Source of the DNA: Knoellia locipacati
Lineage (GTDB): Bacteria > Actinomycetota > Actinomycetes > Actinomycetales > Dermatophilaceae
Assembly (NCBI RefSeq): GCF_007992835.1
Contig: NZ_BKBA01000008.1
Span: 248,001-312,000, forward strand
Length of the DNA stretch: 64,000 nt
Direction: 5' to 3'
Shown here: positions 36,119-44,269 of the stretch, piece by piece
How positions within the stretch are numbered: the stretch's first letter is position 1
Layout of the letters: the number at the start of each line of letters is the position of its first letter
Notes under the pieces: model-generated
Told to the model about the DNA's origin: nothing
The model's input: the letters and a program-made list of their open reading frames with translations, nothing else
Databases searched by the model: none
Made by a program: the position numbers and the translations under genes

Positions 36119-37710
36119 TGAGTCTGTCCACCCAGCCCAAGGACCCGCGGACCGAGCGCGACGACATCACCCAGCCCTCCCTCGGGCCCGTCGGGCTGCT
36201 GCGGTTCGCCTGGCGCCAGCTCACGTCGATGCGCACGGCGCTGTTCCTGCTGCTCCTGCTGGCCGTGGCCGCGCTGCCCGGCTCGATCTTCCCGCAGCGC
36301 TCCATCGACGCCGTCCGCACCGCCGACTGGATCGCCCGGCACGAGACGGCGGGCCCGTGGCTCGACAAGCTCGGCTTCTTCGAGGTCTACGCGTCGCCAT
36401 GGTTCGCGGCGATCTACCTGCTGCTCCTCGTCTCGCTCGTCGGCTGCGTCCTGCCGCGCTCGAAGGTCCACTGGAAAGCCATGCGCTCGCAGCCCCCGCG
36501 CGCGCCCAAGCGTCTCGAGCGGCTCGCCGCGCACGACAGCGTGACCGTCGACGGGACGCCCGACGAGGTGCTGGAACGCGTGCGCGGCGCCCTCAAGGAC
36601 GGCCGCTTCCGCACCCACTCGCACGACGCCTCGACGGTGTCGGCCGAGAAGGGCTACCTCAAGGAGACGGGCAACCTCTTCTTCCACCTCGCGCTCATCG
36701 GCGTCATCCTCGGGATGGCCGGCGGCCACCTCTTCGGCTGGAAGGCCGACATCATCCTGCCGGTGGGCGAGTCGATGGCCAACGTCGCGGCCCGCTACGA
36801 CACCCTCAACACCGGCCCGCTCGTGGACCCGGCCGACTTCACGCCGTTCACGATGAAGCTCACGCGCTTCGACGCCGAGTTCGAGAGCGACGTCAAGGGC
36901 AAGGGCCAGTTCGGCTCGCCGCGTGACTTCACGGCCCACGTCGACTTCACCAAGGAGCCCGGCGCCAAGGTCGAGAAGAAGGTCATCCGGGTCAACGGCC
37001 CGCTCGAGACCGGCGGCGGCACGGCGTTTCTGCTCGGCAACGGCTACGCGCCGAAGATCACCGTCAAGGACGCCCAGGGCAACGTCACCTACTCGGACGC
37101 GACGCCGTTCCTCGCCCAGGACAACAACTACACGTCGGTCGGCGCGGTCAAGGTCGCCGGCGCGGGCCCTGCCGGCAAGCAGCTCGGGTTCGCCGGGCTC
37201 TTCCTGCCGACCGCGGTCCTCGACGAGCAGGGGCCGCACTCGGTCTTCCCCGACCTGCTCGAGCCGGCGCTCGCGCTGTCGGCCTTCGAGGGCACGCTCT
37301 TCCCGGGTGGGCGGCCGCAGTCGGTCTACTCGCTCGACACCGAGGGCATGACCCAGCTCAAGAACAAGGAGGGCACCGACCTCCTGCGCATCTGGCTCAA
37401 GCCGGGCGAGACCTACACGCTGCCCGGTGGTCAGGGCTCGATCACGTTCGACGGGGTCGAGCGGTTCGCCGGGATCTCGGTGCGCAACGACCCGGGCAAG
37501 GAGCTCACTCTCGTCGCCGCGCTCGTCGCGCTGCTCGGGCTCATCCTCTCCCTGACGATCCGGCGGCGCCGGGTCTTCGTGCGGGTTGTGCCCGCGCAGG
37601 AGGAGGGTCGTACCGTAGTGAGCATCGGCGGACTGGCCAAGGACGACGACGAGGGCATGGGCGATGAGCTCGAGGACGTCCTCACCCGACTGAAGGAACG
37701 ACGCACGTGA
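36118..37710 (+). CDS. resB: cytochrome c biogenesis protein ResB
   Basis: 530 residues. Three N-terminal membrane helices (RTALFLLLLLAVAALPGSIF, WFAAIYLLLLVSLVGCVLP, LFFHLALIGVILGMAGG), a large extracytoplasmic beta-rich domain and a final helix (TLVAALVALLGLILSLTI). With CcsB it forms the system II haem ligase. An acidic C-terminal tail (DDDEGMGDELEDV) is present. ATG 36118 and the 4-nt overlap with ccsB show coupled translation. Confidence 0.94.
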   Translation: MSLSTQPKDPRTERDDITQPSLGPVGLLRFAWRQLTSMRTALFLLLLLAVAALPGSIFPQRSIDAVRTADWIARHETAGPWLDKLGFFEVYASPWFAAIYLLLLVSLVGCVLPRSKVHWKAMRSQPPRAPKRLERLAAHDSVTVDGTPDEVLERVRGALKDGRFRTHSHDASTVSAEKGYLKETGNLFFHLALIGVILGMAGGHLFGWKADIILPVGESMANVAARYDTLNTGPLVDPADFTPFTMKLTRFDAEFESDVKGKGQFGSPRDFTAHVDFTKEPGAKVEKKVIRVNGPLETGGGTAFLLGNGYAPKITVKDAQGNVTYSDATPFLAQDNNYTSVGAVKVAGAGPAGKQLGFAGLFLPTAVLDEQGPHSVFPDLLEPALALSAFEGTLFPGGRPQSVYSLDTEGMTQLKNKEGTDLLRIWLKPGETYTLPGGQGSITFDGVERFAGISVRNDPGKELTLVAALVALLGLILSLTIRRRRVFVRVVPAQEEGRTVVSIGGLAKDDDEGMGDELEDVLTRLKERRT

Positions 37711-38702
37711 CCCACGAGACCCTGGCGAGCTACTCCAACCTCAGCCTGTACTCCGCGATGGCGGTCCTCACGCTCTCGATGCTCGGGTATGCCGGCTACC
37801 TCGCCGGCCTGCTCCCGGCACGTGAGCGACGGGGCGAGTCCGTCGACACCGCCGAGGCTCCCGAGCGCGAGCTCGTCGCGGCCGGTGGCGGACCCGTCGG
37901 TGGCGGCTCCGCTGCCGCGGCGGCTGCTGCGCCGGGCTCCGACTCCGAGGGCGAGGTGCCGTTGCGGGCCCGCAAGGCCGGCGGCGTCGCGCACATGTTC
38001 GCGATCCTCGGCACCGTCCTGCTGTTCGTGTCCGCCGCGCTGCGCGGTGGGTCGGTGGAGCGCTGGCCGCTGGGCAACATGTTCGAGTTCGGTGTGGCCG
38101 CCGCGCTGTTCACGATGGTCGTCTTCGTGGGCTGGGGCGTGCGCCGCGACCTCACGTGGCTCGGCCTGTTCGTCGTGGCGCCCGTGCTCATCCTGCTCGG
38201 CCTCGCCAACACGGTCTGGTACACCGAGGCCGCCGAGCTCATGCCGTCGCTCAAGAGCGTCTGGCTCATCATCCACGTCACCGTCGCGACGATCTCAGTG
38301 GGCCTGTTCGCCGTCGGGTTCATCGTCGCCCTGCTCTACCTCGCCAAGGACCGGTTCGGGGCCGACCGCGGCATCCTGCGTGCCCTGCCCTCCGAGAAGT
38401 CGCTCGAGCGCCTGACCTACGGGCTGCACATCGTCGCCTTCCCGCTGTGGACGTTCACCCTCATCGCCGGCGCCATCTGGGCCCGCCAGGCCTGGGGCTC
38501 CTACTGGAACTGGGACCCCAAGGAGGTCTGGACGTTCATCATCTGGGTCGTCTACGCGGCATACCTGCACGCGCGGGTGACCCGGGGCTGGCGTCGGCAG
38601 TCGGCCAGCTGGGTCGCCGTCGCGGGGTTCGTCTGCATCATCGTCAACTACGCCGTCGTCAACGTGTACTTCGTCGGCCAGCACTCGTACTCGGGACTCT
38701 GA
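37707..38702 (+). CDS. ccsB: cytochrome c synthase subunit CcsB/ResC
   Basis: 331 residues, eight hydrophobic segments. The haem-handling WWD motif is WGSYWNWDPKEVWTFIIW, and conserved His residues occur in LIIHVTVATIS, GLHIVAFPLW and VGQHSYSGL. A Gly/Ala/Pro-rich linker (about residues 35-85) follows the first helix. It is the last core gene of the system II set; a DUF4229 gene follows after 4 nt. Confidence 0.94.
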   Translation: MTHETLASYSNLSLYSAMAVLTLSMLGYAGYLAGLLPARERRGESVDTAEAPERELVAAGGGPVGGGSAAAAAAAPGSDSEGEVPLRARKAGGVAHMFAILGTVLLFVSAALRGGSVERWPLGNMFEFGVAAALFTMVVFVGWGVRRDLTWLGLFVVAPVLILLGLANTVWYTEAAELMPSLKSVWLIIHVTVATISVGLFAVGFIVALLYLAKDRFGADRGILRALPSEKSLERLTYGLHIVAFPLWTFTLIAGAIWARQAWGSYWNWDPKEVWTFIIWVVYAAYLHARVTRGWRRQSASWVAVAGFVCIIVNYAVVNVYFVGQHSYSGL

Positions 38703-38706
38703 CCAC

Positions 38707-39027
38707 ATGTCGATGGTTCGCTACCTCATCCTGCGCACGCTGATCTTCGTCGGCTGCCTCGCCGCGACCTGGCTGCTCGGCATGCGTGACCGCGAGGAGC
38801 AGCTGCTCGCCGTGGTCATCGCCGCTGTCGCCTCGCTCGTCATCTCGGCGTTCGTGCTCAAGCCGTTCCGGCAGCAGGCCTCGGCCGCCCTCGCCGAGCG
38901 CGTCGACCGACGGGTGGAGCGCCGGCGCGAGCACACCACCGGCGTCGACGAGGACGCCGAGGACGCCGAGATCCAGCGCCCGCAGCGGCGTTCCGACGAC
39001 ACGGGCAGCGACTCCGACTTCCGCTAG
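38707..39027 (+). CDS. DUF4229 family small membrane protein
   Basis: 106 residues with two membrane helices (YLILRTLIFVGCLAATWLL and LLAVVIAAVASLVISAFVL) followed by a charged, acidic tail (DEDAEDAEIQ). The family follows ccsB in actinobacteria; no function is known to me. The gene ends before a strong palindrome at a convergent gap. Confidence 0.85.
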   Translation: MSMVRYLILRTLIFVGCLAATWLLGMRDREEQLLAVVIAAVASLVISAFVLKPFRQQASAALAERVDRRVERRREHTTGVDEDAEDAEIQRPQRRSDDTGSDSDFR

Positions 39028-39064
39028 GCCGCCCGAGGCAGCCGCATGTCGCGGCACGGCGACG

Positions 39065-39125
39065 GTCGAGATAGCACGACACGCCGCACCGAAGCGTCGG
39101 TGGCGGCGTGTCGTGCTATCTCGAC
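39065..39125. terminator. 23-bp perfect palindrome between convergent DUF4229 and menA
   Basis: Arms at 39065-39087 and 39103-39125 with a 15-nt loop. As at 11777 and 31400, the outer part of each arm is AT-richer (GAGATAG) and there is no T-run, so it could terminate from both sides. Confidence 0.78.
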
Positions 39126-39158
39126 CCGGCGGGGTCGTGGGAGCTGCGCGGTCGCGGG

Positions 39159-40043
39159 TCAGGCGAGGACGCGCGAGGCGAGGATGCCCGCGAAGACCGC
39201 CACGGCATACACGAGCTCGTAGCGACCGGTGGACCCGAGCACGGGCACGAGCCCGCGGCCCTCGACGCCACCCATGACAACCTGGACCGCGCGCCAGATG
39301 GCGGCGATCGACAGCAGGCCGACGAGCGCCCACGGGTCCCAGATGGCCATGACGCCGATGCAGAGGATGCTCAGCACGATGAGGCCGAGCCAGAGGCGGC
39401 GGGTGCCCGCGTCGCCGAGGCGCACGGCGAGGGTGTGCTTGCCGGTCTGCGAGTCCGTGGGGATGTCGCGCAGATTGTTGACGACGAGGATCGCCGACGC
39501 GATGGCGCCCACACCGACCGCCGCAGCCACGCCGAACCAAGTGAGGGTGCCGACCTGGGCGTACTGCGTGCCGAGGGTGGCGACCAGCCCGAAGAAGACG
39601 AAGACGAAGACCTCGCCGAGCCCCATGTAGCCGTAGGGGTTCTCGCCGCCGGTGTACTTCCACGCCGCGACGATCGACAGGATGCCGAGCGGCAGCAGCC
39701 ACCACGCTTCGGCCAGCGCGACGAGTGCGAGCCCGGTGACCGCCGCGAACCCGAACGACAGGAACGCCGCCGCCTTGACGCTGCTCGGCTGCGCGAGCTT
39801 CTGCCCGACGAGACGCACCGGTCCGACGCGCGAGTCGTCTGTGCCGCGGATGCCGTCGGAGTAGTCGTTGGCGTAGTTCACACCGACCTGGAGCGCGAGG
39901 GCGACGACGCCTGCGAGGATCGCGATCGCGTAGCTCGGGTGGGAGTGCTGGGCGGCCGCGGCGGTGCCGATGACGACGGGGGCGACGGCAGCGAAGAGCG
40001 TGCGGGGGCGCGCACCGGCGACCCACTGATCGAAAGTGGCCAT
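39159..40043 (-). CDS. menA: 1,4-dihydroxy-2-naphthoate polyprenyltransferase
   Basis: Membrane UbiA-family prenyltransferase attaching the isoprenoid tail to DHNA. 294 residues: NYANDYSDGIRGTDDSRVGP (first Asp motif), a second Asp region near NNLRDIPTDSQTGKHTL (NLRD-x-x-x-D), GVMAIWDPWALVGLL, and eight or nine helices. Minus strand, last gene of menE-PLDc_N-menA; 12 nt from the upstream gene. Confidence 0.94.
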   Translation of the reverse strand: MATFDQWVAGARPRTLFAAVAPVVIGTAAAAQHSHPSYAIAILAGVVALALQVGVNYANDYSDGIRGTDDSRVGPVRLVGQKLAQPSSVKAAAFLSFGFAAVTGLALVALAEAWWLLPLGILSIVAAWKYTGGENPYGYMGLGEVFVFVFFGLVATLGTQYAQVGTLTWFGVAAAVGVGAIASAILVVNNLRDIPTDSQTGKHTLAVRLGDAGTRRLWLGLIVLSILCIGVMAIWDPWALVGLLSIAAIWRAVQVVMGGVEGRGLVPVLGSTGRYELVYAVAVFAGILASRVLA

Positions 40044-40055
40044 GAGCAGGGGTGC

Positions 40056-40307
40056 CTAGAGTCCTTTGAGGAAGTCGGGGTCGTCATCGGGTCCGCGCGG
40101 CATCGGGCGACGCGGCGCGGGCGGGGCCGCCTTGGGCCGTCCGGCGAGGAGCCAGGCGGCGGAGCCGGCGAACGGGAACAGCAGGATGACGAAGACCCAG
40201 ATGAGCTTGGGCAGGCCCCGGACCTGCGAGTCGTCGGTCTGAACGCAGTCGACGACGCAGTAGATCGACAGCGCGAGCGCGAGCAGGAACGGCAGGAAGC
40301 GGAGCAC
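40056..40307 (-). CDS. PLDc_N domain small membrane protein
   Basis: 83 residues. Two membrane helices (FLPFLLALALSIYCVVDCV and LIWVFVILLFPFAGSAAWLL) with the family ending AGRPK, then a Pro/Arg-rich tail. This is the phospholipase D N-terminal-like domain without any catalytic part. It lies between menE and menA on the same strand; a role in membrane assembly is unproven. Confidence 0.85.
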   Translation of the reverse strand: MLRFLPFLLALALSIYCVVDCVQTDDSQVRGLPKLIWVFVILLFPFAGSAAWLLAGRPKAAPPAPRRPMPRGPDDDPDFLKGL

Positions 40308-40311
40308 GCCC

Positions 40312-41493
40312 CTATTCTCCCACGGCCCCGAACAGCGCCCGGATGGCCGCCCGGTCGGGCTTGCCGGGCCCGCGCACAGGGATCGCGTCGACCTCCCGGA
40401 CCGCTCGGGGCAGGGCGTGGTCGGGGAGTATGCCGCGCAGCTGCTCGCGCAGCCCGCTCACCGTGGGTGCGGGGCCGGGTGTGCTCGACGAGCGCTCGCG
40501 GACGACTACGACGGCGAGCACCTCGCCCCACTCGGGGTCGGGGACGCCGACGGCGACGGCCTCGCTGATGCCGTCGAGGCGGGAGACGGCCTCCTCGACG
40601 AGGCGGGGTGCGACCTTGAGCCCGCCGGTGTTGACGAGGTCGTCGATGCGCCCGTCGACCCGCAGCCGTCCGTCGGGGTCGAGGTGGCCGATGTCGTCGG
40701 TGCGGAAGGTGCCGGGGCTCGGGAAGGCGTCGTGGGTGCGGGCGGGGTCACCGAGGTAGCCGGAGGCGACGGTAGCGCCGCGCAGCGAGATGCGGCCGTC
40801 GGTGTCGAGGTCGACGGACATGCCGTCGAGCGGGCGACCGTCGTAGACGCAGCCGCCGGCGGTCTCGCTCATGCCGTAGGTCGTCACCGCGGTGACGCCG
40901 GCCGCGGCCGCGCGGGTGAGCAGGTCGGGGTGGGTGGCGGCACCGCCGACGAGGACGGCGGTGAACCGGGCGAGGCGCCCGGTGGCGTCGTCGTCGGCGA
41001 GGAGGCGGGTGAGCTGGGTCGGGACGACCGAGACGTAGGTCGGCAGGTCGGTGTCCGGCATCGCGTCGACGGCGGCGACCCAGGTGGCCGGGGAGAAACC
41101 GTCGGAGAGGTCCATGACGTGAGGGGTCGTCCCGGCGACGACGGACCGCAGCAGCACCTGCAGCCCGGCGATGTGGTGCCCGGGGACGGTGAGCAGCCAC
41201 TGGCCATGGCCCCCGAGCCGGGCAGCGGTGGCGTCGATGCTGCTGCGCAGGTTGGCGGCCGTGAGCATCGCCCGCTTCGGGGCGCCGGTGGAGCCGGACG
41301 TGCCGATCGCGACGGCGAGGCCGGCGGGGGGCTCGTCCACACCCTCGTCCACGGCGGCGGGTGCGAGGTCCGGGGGAGGTGAGCCCACGGCATACGGGGC
41401 GACGGGGGACCCGCCCTCGAGGGCGAGCGCGAGACGGGGGAGGACCTCGAGCGCGGCCGCGCCGGCGGGCACGGCGAGCGGCTCGATCCTCAT
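40312..41493 (-). CDS. menE: o-succinylbenzoate-CoA ligase
   Basis: Adenylate-forming enzyme, 393 residues (short, as in actinobacteria). AIGTSGSTGAPKRAMLT (P-loop A3), TYGMSETAGGCVYDG (A5), DIGHLDPDGRLRVDGRIDD (A7-A8) and VPVRGPGKPDRAAI-like (IPVRGPGKPDRAAI, A10 Lys). Minus-strand ATG 41493 lies 6 nt from TAGAGT (41500-41505), so it is leaderless. The operon continues through the PLDc_N gene to menA. Confidence 0.94.
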   Translation of the reverse strand: MRIEPLAVPAGAAALEVLPRLALALEGGSPVAPYAVGSPPPDLAPAAVDEGVDEPPAGLAVAIGTSGSTGAPKRAMLTAANLRSSIDATAARLGGHGQWLLTVPGHHIAGLQVLLRSVVAGTTPHVMDLSDGFSPATWVAAVDAMPDTDLPTYVSVVPTQLTRLLADDDATGRLARFTAVLVGGAATHPDLLTRAAAAGVTAVTTYGMSETAGGCVYDGRPLDGMSVDLDTDGRISLRGATVASGYLGDPARTHDAFPSPGTFRTDDIGHLDPDGRLRVDGRIDDLVNTGGLKVAPRLVEEAVSRLDGISEAVAVGVPDPEWGEVLAVVVVRERSSSTPGPAPTVSGLREQLRGILPDHALPRAVREVDAIPVRGPGKPDRAAIRALFGAVGE

Positions 41494-41499
41494 GGGACA

Positions 41500-41532
41500 A
41501 CTCTAGGCAGGGCGGGTCCCGGTGAGGATGAT
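41500..41532. promoter_or_regulatory. divergent -10 boxes (menE / hypothetical gene)
   Basis: Minus-strand TAGAGT (41500-41505) is 6 nt from the menE ATG. Plus-strand GATGAT (41527-41532) is 6 nt from ATG 41539. Both starts would be leaderless. Confidence 0.45.
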
Positions 41533-41538
41533 GGGCGC

Positions 41539-41994
41539 ATGGACCCCGAGTTCGCGGCCTACCTCGAGCGGGTTCGCGCCCACCGAGCCGAGCTCGGCGA
41601 GTCGCTGGCCGCGCTCGACGCGGCGCTCGCGCTCCCGATCGGGCTGGGTGTGCTGTGGCGGCGGCGCGTGCGGGCTGCGCTCACCGAGCTCGAGCACGAC
41701 CTGCGCGACCACCGTGCCATCACCGAGGAGCCCGGAGGCCTGTACTCCGACGCGGTGGCCCGGGCGCCCCGGCTGGCCTCCCTGGCGAAGCGCCAGATGG
41801 AGGACCACCTCGACTTCGTCGAGGTCGTGCAACGGCTCCTGGGCGAGCGCGAGGCCGGGCTCCAGAGCGCCGAAGCCGTTGCGGCGCACCGCGAAGCGGC
41901 GACCGAGCTCGTCGGGCGGATCATCCGTCACCGGCAGCGCGGCGCCGACCTCATCTACGAGGCGTACGAGGTCGACATCGGCGGCAGCGGCTGA
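41539..41994 (+). CDS. conserved hypothetical helical protein
   Basis: 151 residues, predicted all-helical and rich in Ala, Arg, Glu and Leu, with no membrane segment. The segments EFAAYLERVRAHRAELGESL and AAHREAATELVGRIIRHRQR suggest a helical bundle. No motif I recognise. It is divergent from menE, and its stop is 4 nt from the convergent menB stop. The GATGAT box 6 nt before the ATG and the codon pattern (GC-rich third positions) support a real gene. Confidence 0.65.
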   Translation: MDPEFAAYLERVRAHRAELGESLAALDAALALPIGLGVLWRRRVRAALTELEHDLRDHRAITEEPGGLYSDAVARAPRLASLAKRQMEDHLDFVEVVQRLLGEREAGLQSAEAVAAHREAATELVGRIIRHRQRGADLIYEAYEVDIGGSG

Positions 41995-41998
41995 CCGG

Positions 41999-42949
41999 TC
42001 AGAAGTACCACGGGAACGGCGACCAGTCGGGCTCGCGCTTCTCGAGGAACTGGTCGCGCCCCTCGACCGCCTCGTCGGTCATGTAGGCGAGGCGGGTCGC
42101 CTCACCGGCGAAGACCTGCTGGCCCATGAGCCCGTCGTCGGTGAGGTTGAAGGCGAACTTGAGCATGCGCTGCGCCTGCGGCGACTTGGACATGATCTCG
42201 CGGGCGACCTGGAGGGCGTCGGACTCGAGCTCGGCGTGGGCGCTGACGATGTTGACCGCCCCCATCCGGTGCATGTCGTCGGCGGTGTAGGTGCGGCCGA
42301 GGAAGAAGATCTCGCGGGCGAACTTCTGCCCGACCATCTTGGCGAGGTAGGCGCTGCCGTAGCCCCCGTCGAATGAGCCCACGTCGGCGTCGGTCTGCTT
42401 GAAGCGGGCGTGCTCGCGCGAGGCCATCGTGAGGTCGCAGACGACGTGCAGCGAGTGGCCACCACCGGCCGCCCAGCCGTTCACGAGGCAGACGACGACC
42501 TTGGGCATCGTGCGGATGAGGCGCTGCACCTCGAGGATGTGGAGCCGCCCGCCCTCGGCCTTGACCCGGCGCTCGTCCACGCCGGCGGCGGTGACGTCGT
42601 CGGTGCCCTCCTGGGCGTACTGGTAACCCGAGCGTCCACGGATGCGCTGGTCGCCGCCGGAGCAGAACGCCCACTTGCCCTCGCTGCCCGTGCCCGACGG
42701 GCCCGGCCCGTTGCCCGTGAGCAGGACGACACCCACGTCGGCGCTGCGGCGGGCGTGGTCGAGCGCGCGGTAGAGCTCGTCGACGGTGTGCGGCCGGAAG
42801 GCGTTGAGCACCTCGGGCCGGTCGAAGGCGATGCGCACGGCACCGAGCCCGCGAGCCCGGTGGTAGGTGATGTCGGTGAAGTCGAAGCCCTCGACCTCGT
42901 CCCACGCCGCCGGGTCGAACGTCTCACTCACACCATCGATCGCAGTCAC
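41999..42949 (-). CDS. menB: 1,4-dihydroxy-2-naphthoyl-CoA synthase
   Basis: Crotonase-fold ring-closing enzyme, 316 residues. FDRPEVLNAFRPHTVDEL, the oxyanion/active-site region FCSGGDQRIRG, VNGWAAGGGHSLHVVCDLTM, QTDADVGSFDGGYGSAYLAK and a C-terminal PDWSPFPWYF typical of MenB. GTG 42949 lies 7 nt from minus-strand TAGGCT (42957-42962). It is the only gene of its transcript unless menE is reached by separate promoters. Confidence 0.96.
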   Translation of the reverse strand: MTAIDGVSETFDPAAWDEVEGFDFTDITYHRARGLGAVRIAFDRPEVLNAFRPHTVDELYRALDHARRSADVGVVLLTGNGPGPSGTGSEGKWAFCSGGDQRIRGRSGYQYAQEGTDDVTAAGVDERRVKAEGGRLHILEVQRLIRTMPKVVVCLVNGWAAGGGHSLHVVCDLTMASREHARFKQTDADVGSFDGGYGSAYLAKMVGQKFAREIFFLGRTYTADDMHRMGAVNIVSAHAELESDALQVAREIMSKSPQAQRMLKFAFNLTDDGLMGQQVFAGEATRLAYMTDEAVEGRDQFLEKREPDWSPFPWYF

Positions 42950-42991
42950 GCGTCGGAGCCTAACCGCGAGACGTGGAACGGCGTCAGGGCG

Positions 42992-43234
42992 TCAGCGCTG
43001 CCAGTCGTAGTCGGCGGCACCCTCGGCCGCCACGAGCTCGTCCGGCACGACGACGAAGTGGGTGCGCTCGGCCTCGGTGAGCGTGGCCGGGTCGACGGTG
43101 CCGTCGGGGTCGACGACCTCGAGGTGCGCTCGCAGGGCACCTTCCGCGAACTCGTTCCACGTGAGGCCCGAGCGCTTGGCGTAGGCGCGGGCCTGCTTGA
43201 GGAGGGCGGAGTCGAGGCTGATCGTGGTCTGCAT
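42992..43234 (-). CDS. ribbon-helix-helix DNA-binding protein (CopG-like, orphan antitoxin type)
   Basis: 80 residues. The N-terminal strand and two helices MQTTISLDSALLKQARAYAK then RSGLTWNEFAEGALRAHLE fit the ribbon-helix-helix fold of VapB/CopG-type repressors. The rest (TLTEAERTHFVVVPDELVAA) is a possible toxin-binding tail. No toxin gene is adjacent on either side. ATG 43234 is 6 nt from TACTCT (43241-43246), a leaderless start. It is divergent from menC with overlapping -10 boxes. It may be a solitary regulator. Confidence 0.75.
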   Translation of the reverse strand: MQTTISLDSALLKQARAYAKRSGLTWNEFAEGALRAHLEVVDPDGTVDPATLTEAERTHFVVVPDELVAAEGAADYDWQR

Positions 43235-43240
43235 GCTCCC

Positions 43241-43250
43241 AGAGTAGGTT
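43241..43250. promoter_or_regulatory. overlapping divergent -10 boxes (RHH gene / menC)
   Basis: Minus-strand TACTCT (43241-43246) and plus-strand TAGGTT (43245-43250) share two base pairs. RNA polymerase cannot occupy both, so the promoters exclude each other, and a repressor here would control both genes. Confidence 0.6.
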
Positions 43251-43258
43251 CGCACCAT

Positions 43259-44269
43259 GTGTTTGCTCCCTCCCACACGCGGCCGATGAGCCGGCCGACC
43301 CTCGACGACGTCCTCGCCTCGCTGCGGGTCGTGTCGATCCCGATGCGGGTGCGCTTCCGTGGCGTGACCGAGCGCGAGGTCGCGCTCGTCGAGGGCCCGG
43401 CCGGGTGGGGCGAGTTCGGGCCGTTCCTCGAGTACGGACCGGCCGAGGCCAGTCGCTGGCTGGCGTCCGCGGTCGAGGCGGCGTGGGTCGGGTGGCCGGA
43501 CGCGGTGCGCGACTCGGTGCCGGTCAACGCGACCGTCCCGGCGGTGGGTCCCGAGGCCGTCCCCGGCGTGCTGCAGCGCTTCCCGGGGTGCACGACGGCC
43601 AAGGTCAAGGTCGCCGAGCCCGGGCAGACCGCGGACGACGACGTATGCCGTGTGGCCGCCGTCCGTGATGCGATGGGACCTGCCGCTCGGGTCCGGGTCG
43701 ACGCCAACGGCGCCTGGGACGTCGACACCGCGACCGACGTGCTCGGGCGGCTCACGGCATACGACATCGAGTACGCCGAGCAGCCGTGCGCCACGGTCGA
43801 GGAGCTGCGCGACCTGCGAGTCGTGCTGGCGCGCAGCGGGATCGACGTGCCGGTCGCTGCCGACGAGTCGATCCGCAAGGCCGAGGACCCCATGCGCGTG
43901 CGCGACCTCGAGGCCGCCGACATCATCGTCATCAAGGCGGCGCCGCTCGGGGGAGTGCGGCGGGCGCTCGACATCGTGCAGGAGTGCGGGCTGCCCGCCG
44001 TGGTGTCGTCGGCCCTCGACACGAGCGTCGGCATGGCGGCCGGCGTGGCACTGGCCGCCGCCCTGCCACGGCTCGACCACGCGTGCGGACTCGGGACGGT
44101 GGCGCTGCTCGACGGTGACGTGACCACCGAGTCGCTCACGCCGGTCGACGGCGCCCTCCCGGTGCGCCGGGTGGTCGCCGACCCCGGCCTGCTCGACCGT
44201 CACGCCGCGGCGCCCGAGCGGGCCGCGTGGTGGCGCGACCGGGTGAGCGCTGCCTGGGGGCTCGCATGA
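43259..44269 (+). CDS. menC: o-succinylbenzoate synthase
   Basis: Enolase-superfamily dehydratase of menaquinone synthesis. TAKVKVAEP carries the catalytic Lys, and RVRVDANGAWDVDTA, EYAEQP and VAADESI give the metal-binding Asp/Glu/Asp; IIVIKAAPLGG has the second Lys. Two starts are possible: GTG 43259, 8 nt after the -10 TAGGTT (336 residues), or ATG 43286 (327 residues) without a Shine-Dalgarno sequence. I list the first on promoter spacing. The stop overlaps the VOC gene (ATGA). Confidence 0.9.
   Translation: MFAPSHTRPMSRPTLDDVLASLRVVSIPMRVRFRGVTEREVALVEGPAGWGEFGPFLEYGPAEASRWLASAVEAAWVGWPDAVRDSVPVNATVPAVGPEAVPGVLQRFPGCTTAKVKVAEPGQTADDDVCRVAAVRDAMGPAARVRVDANGAWDVDTATDVLGRLTAYDIEYAEQPCATVEELRDLRVVLARSGIDVPVAADESIRKAEDPMRVRDLEAADIIVIKAAPLGGVRRALDIVQECGLPAVVSSALDTSVGMAAGVALAAALPRLDHACGLGTVALLDGDVTTESLTPVDGALPVRRVVADPGLLDRHAAAPERAAWWRDRVSAAWGLA

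Noticed and set aside
35485-37239. Long minus-strand frame opposite ccdA and resB
   Set aside because: Antisense shadow; the plus-strand products are clear membrane proteins with conserved motifs.
39108-40568. Long plus-strand frame opposite menA
   Set aside because: Antisense shadow of menA and the PLDc_N gene; composition is biased to Asp, Glu, Arg and His with no domain.
43235-44203. Minus-strand extension of the RHH gene across menC (403-codon reading)
   Set aside because: Only the last 80 codons (42992-43234) look like a protein; the rest is antisense to menC, and a leaderless start fits ATG 43234.
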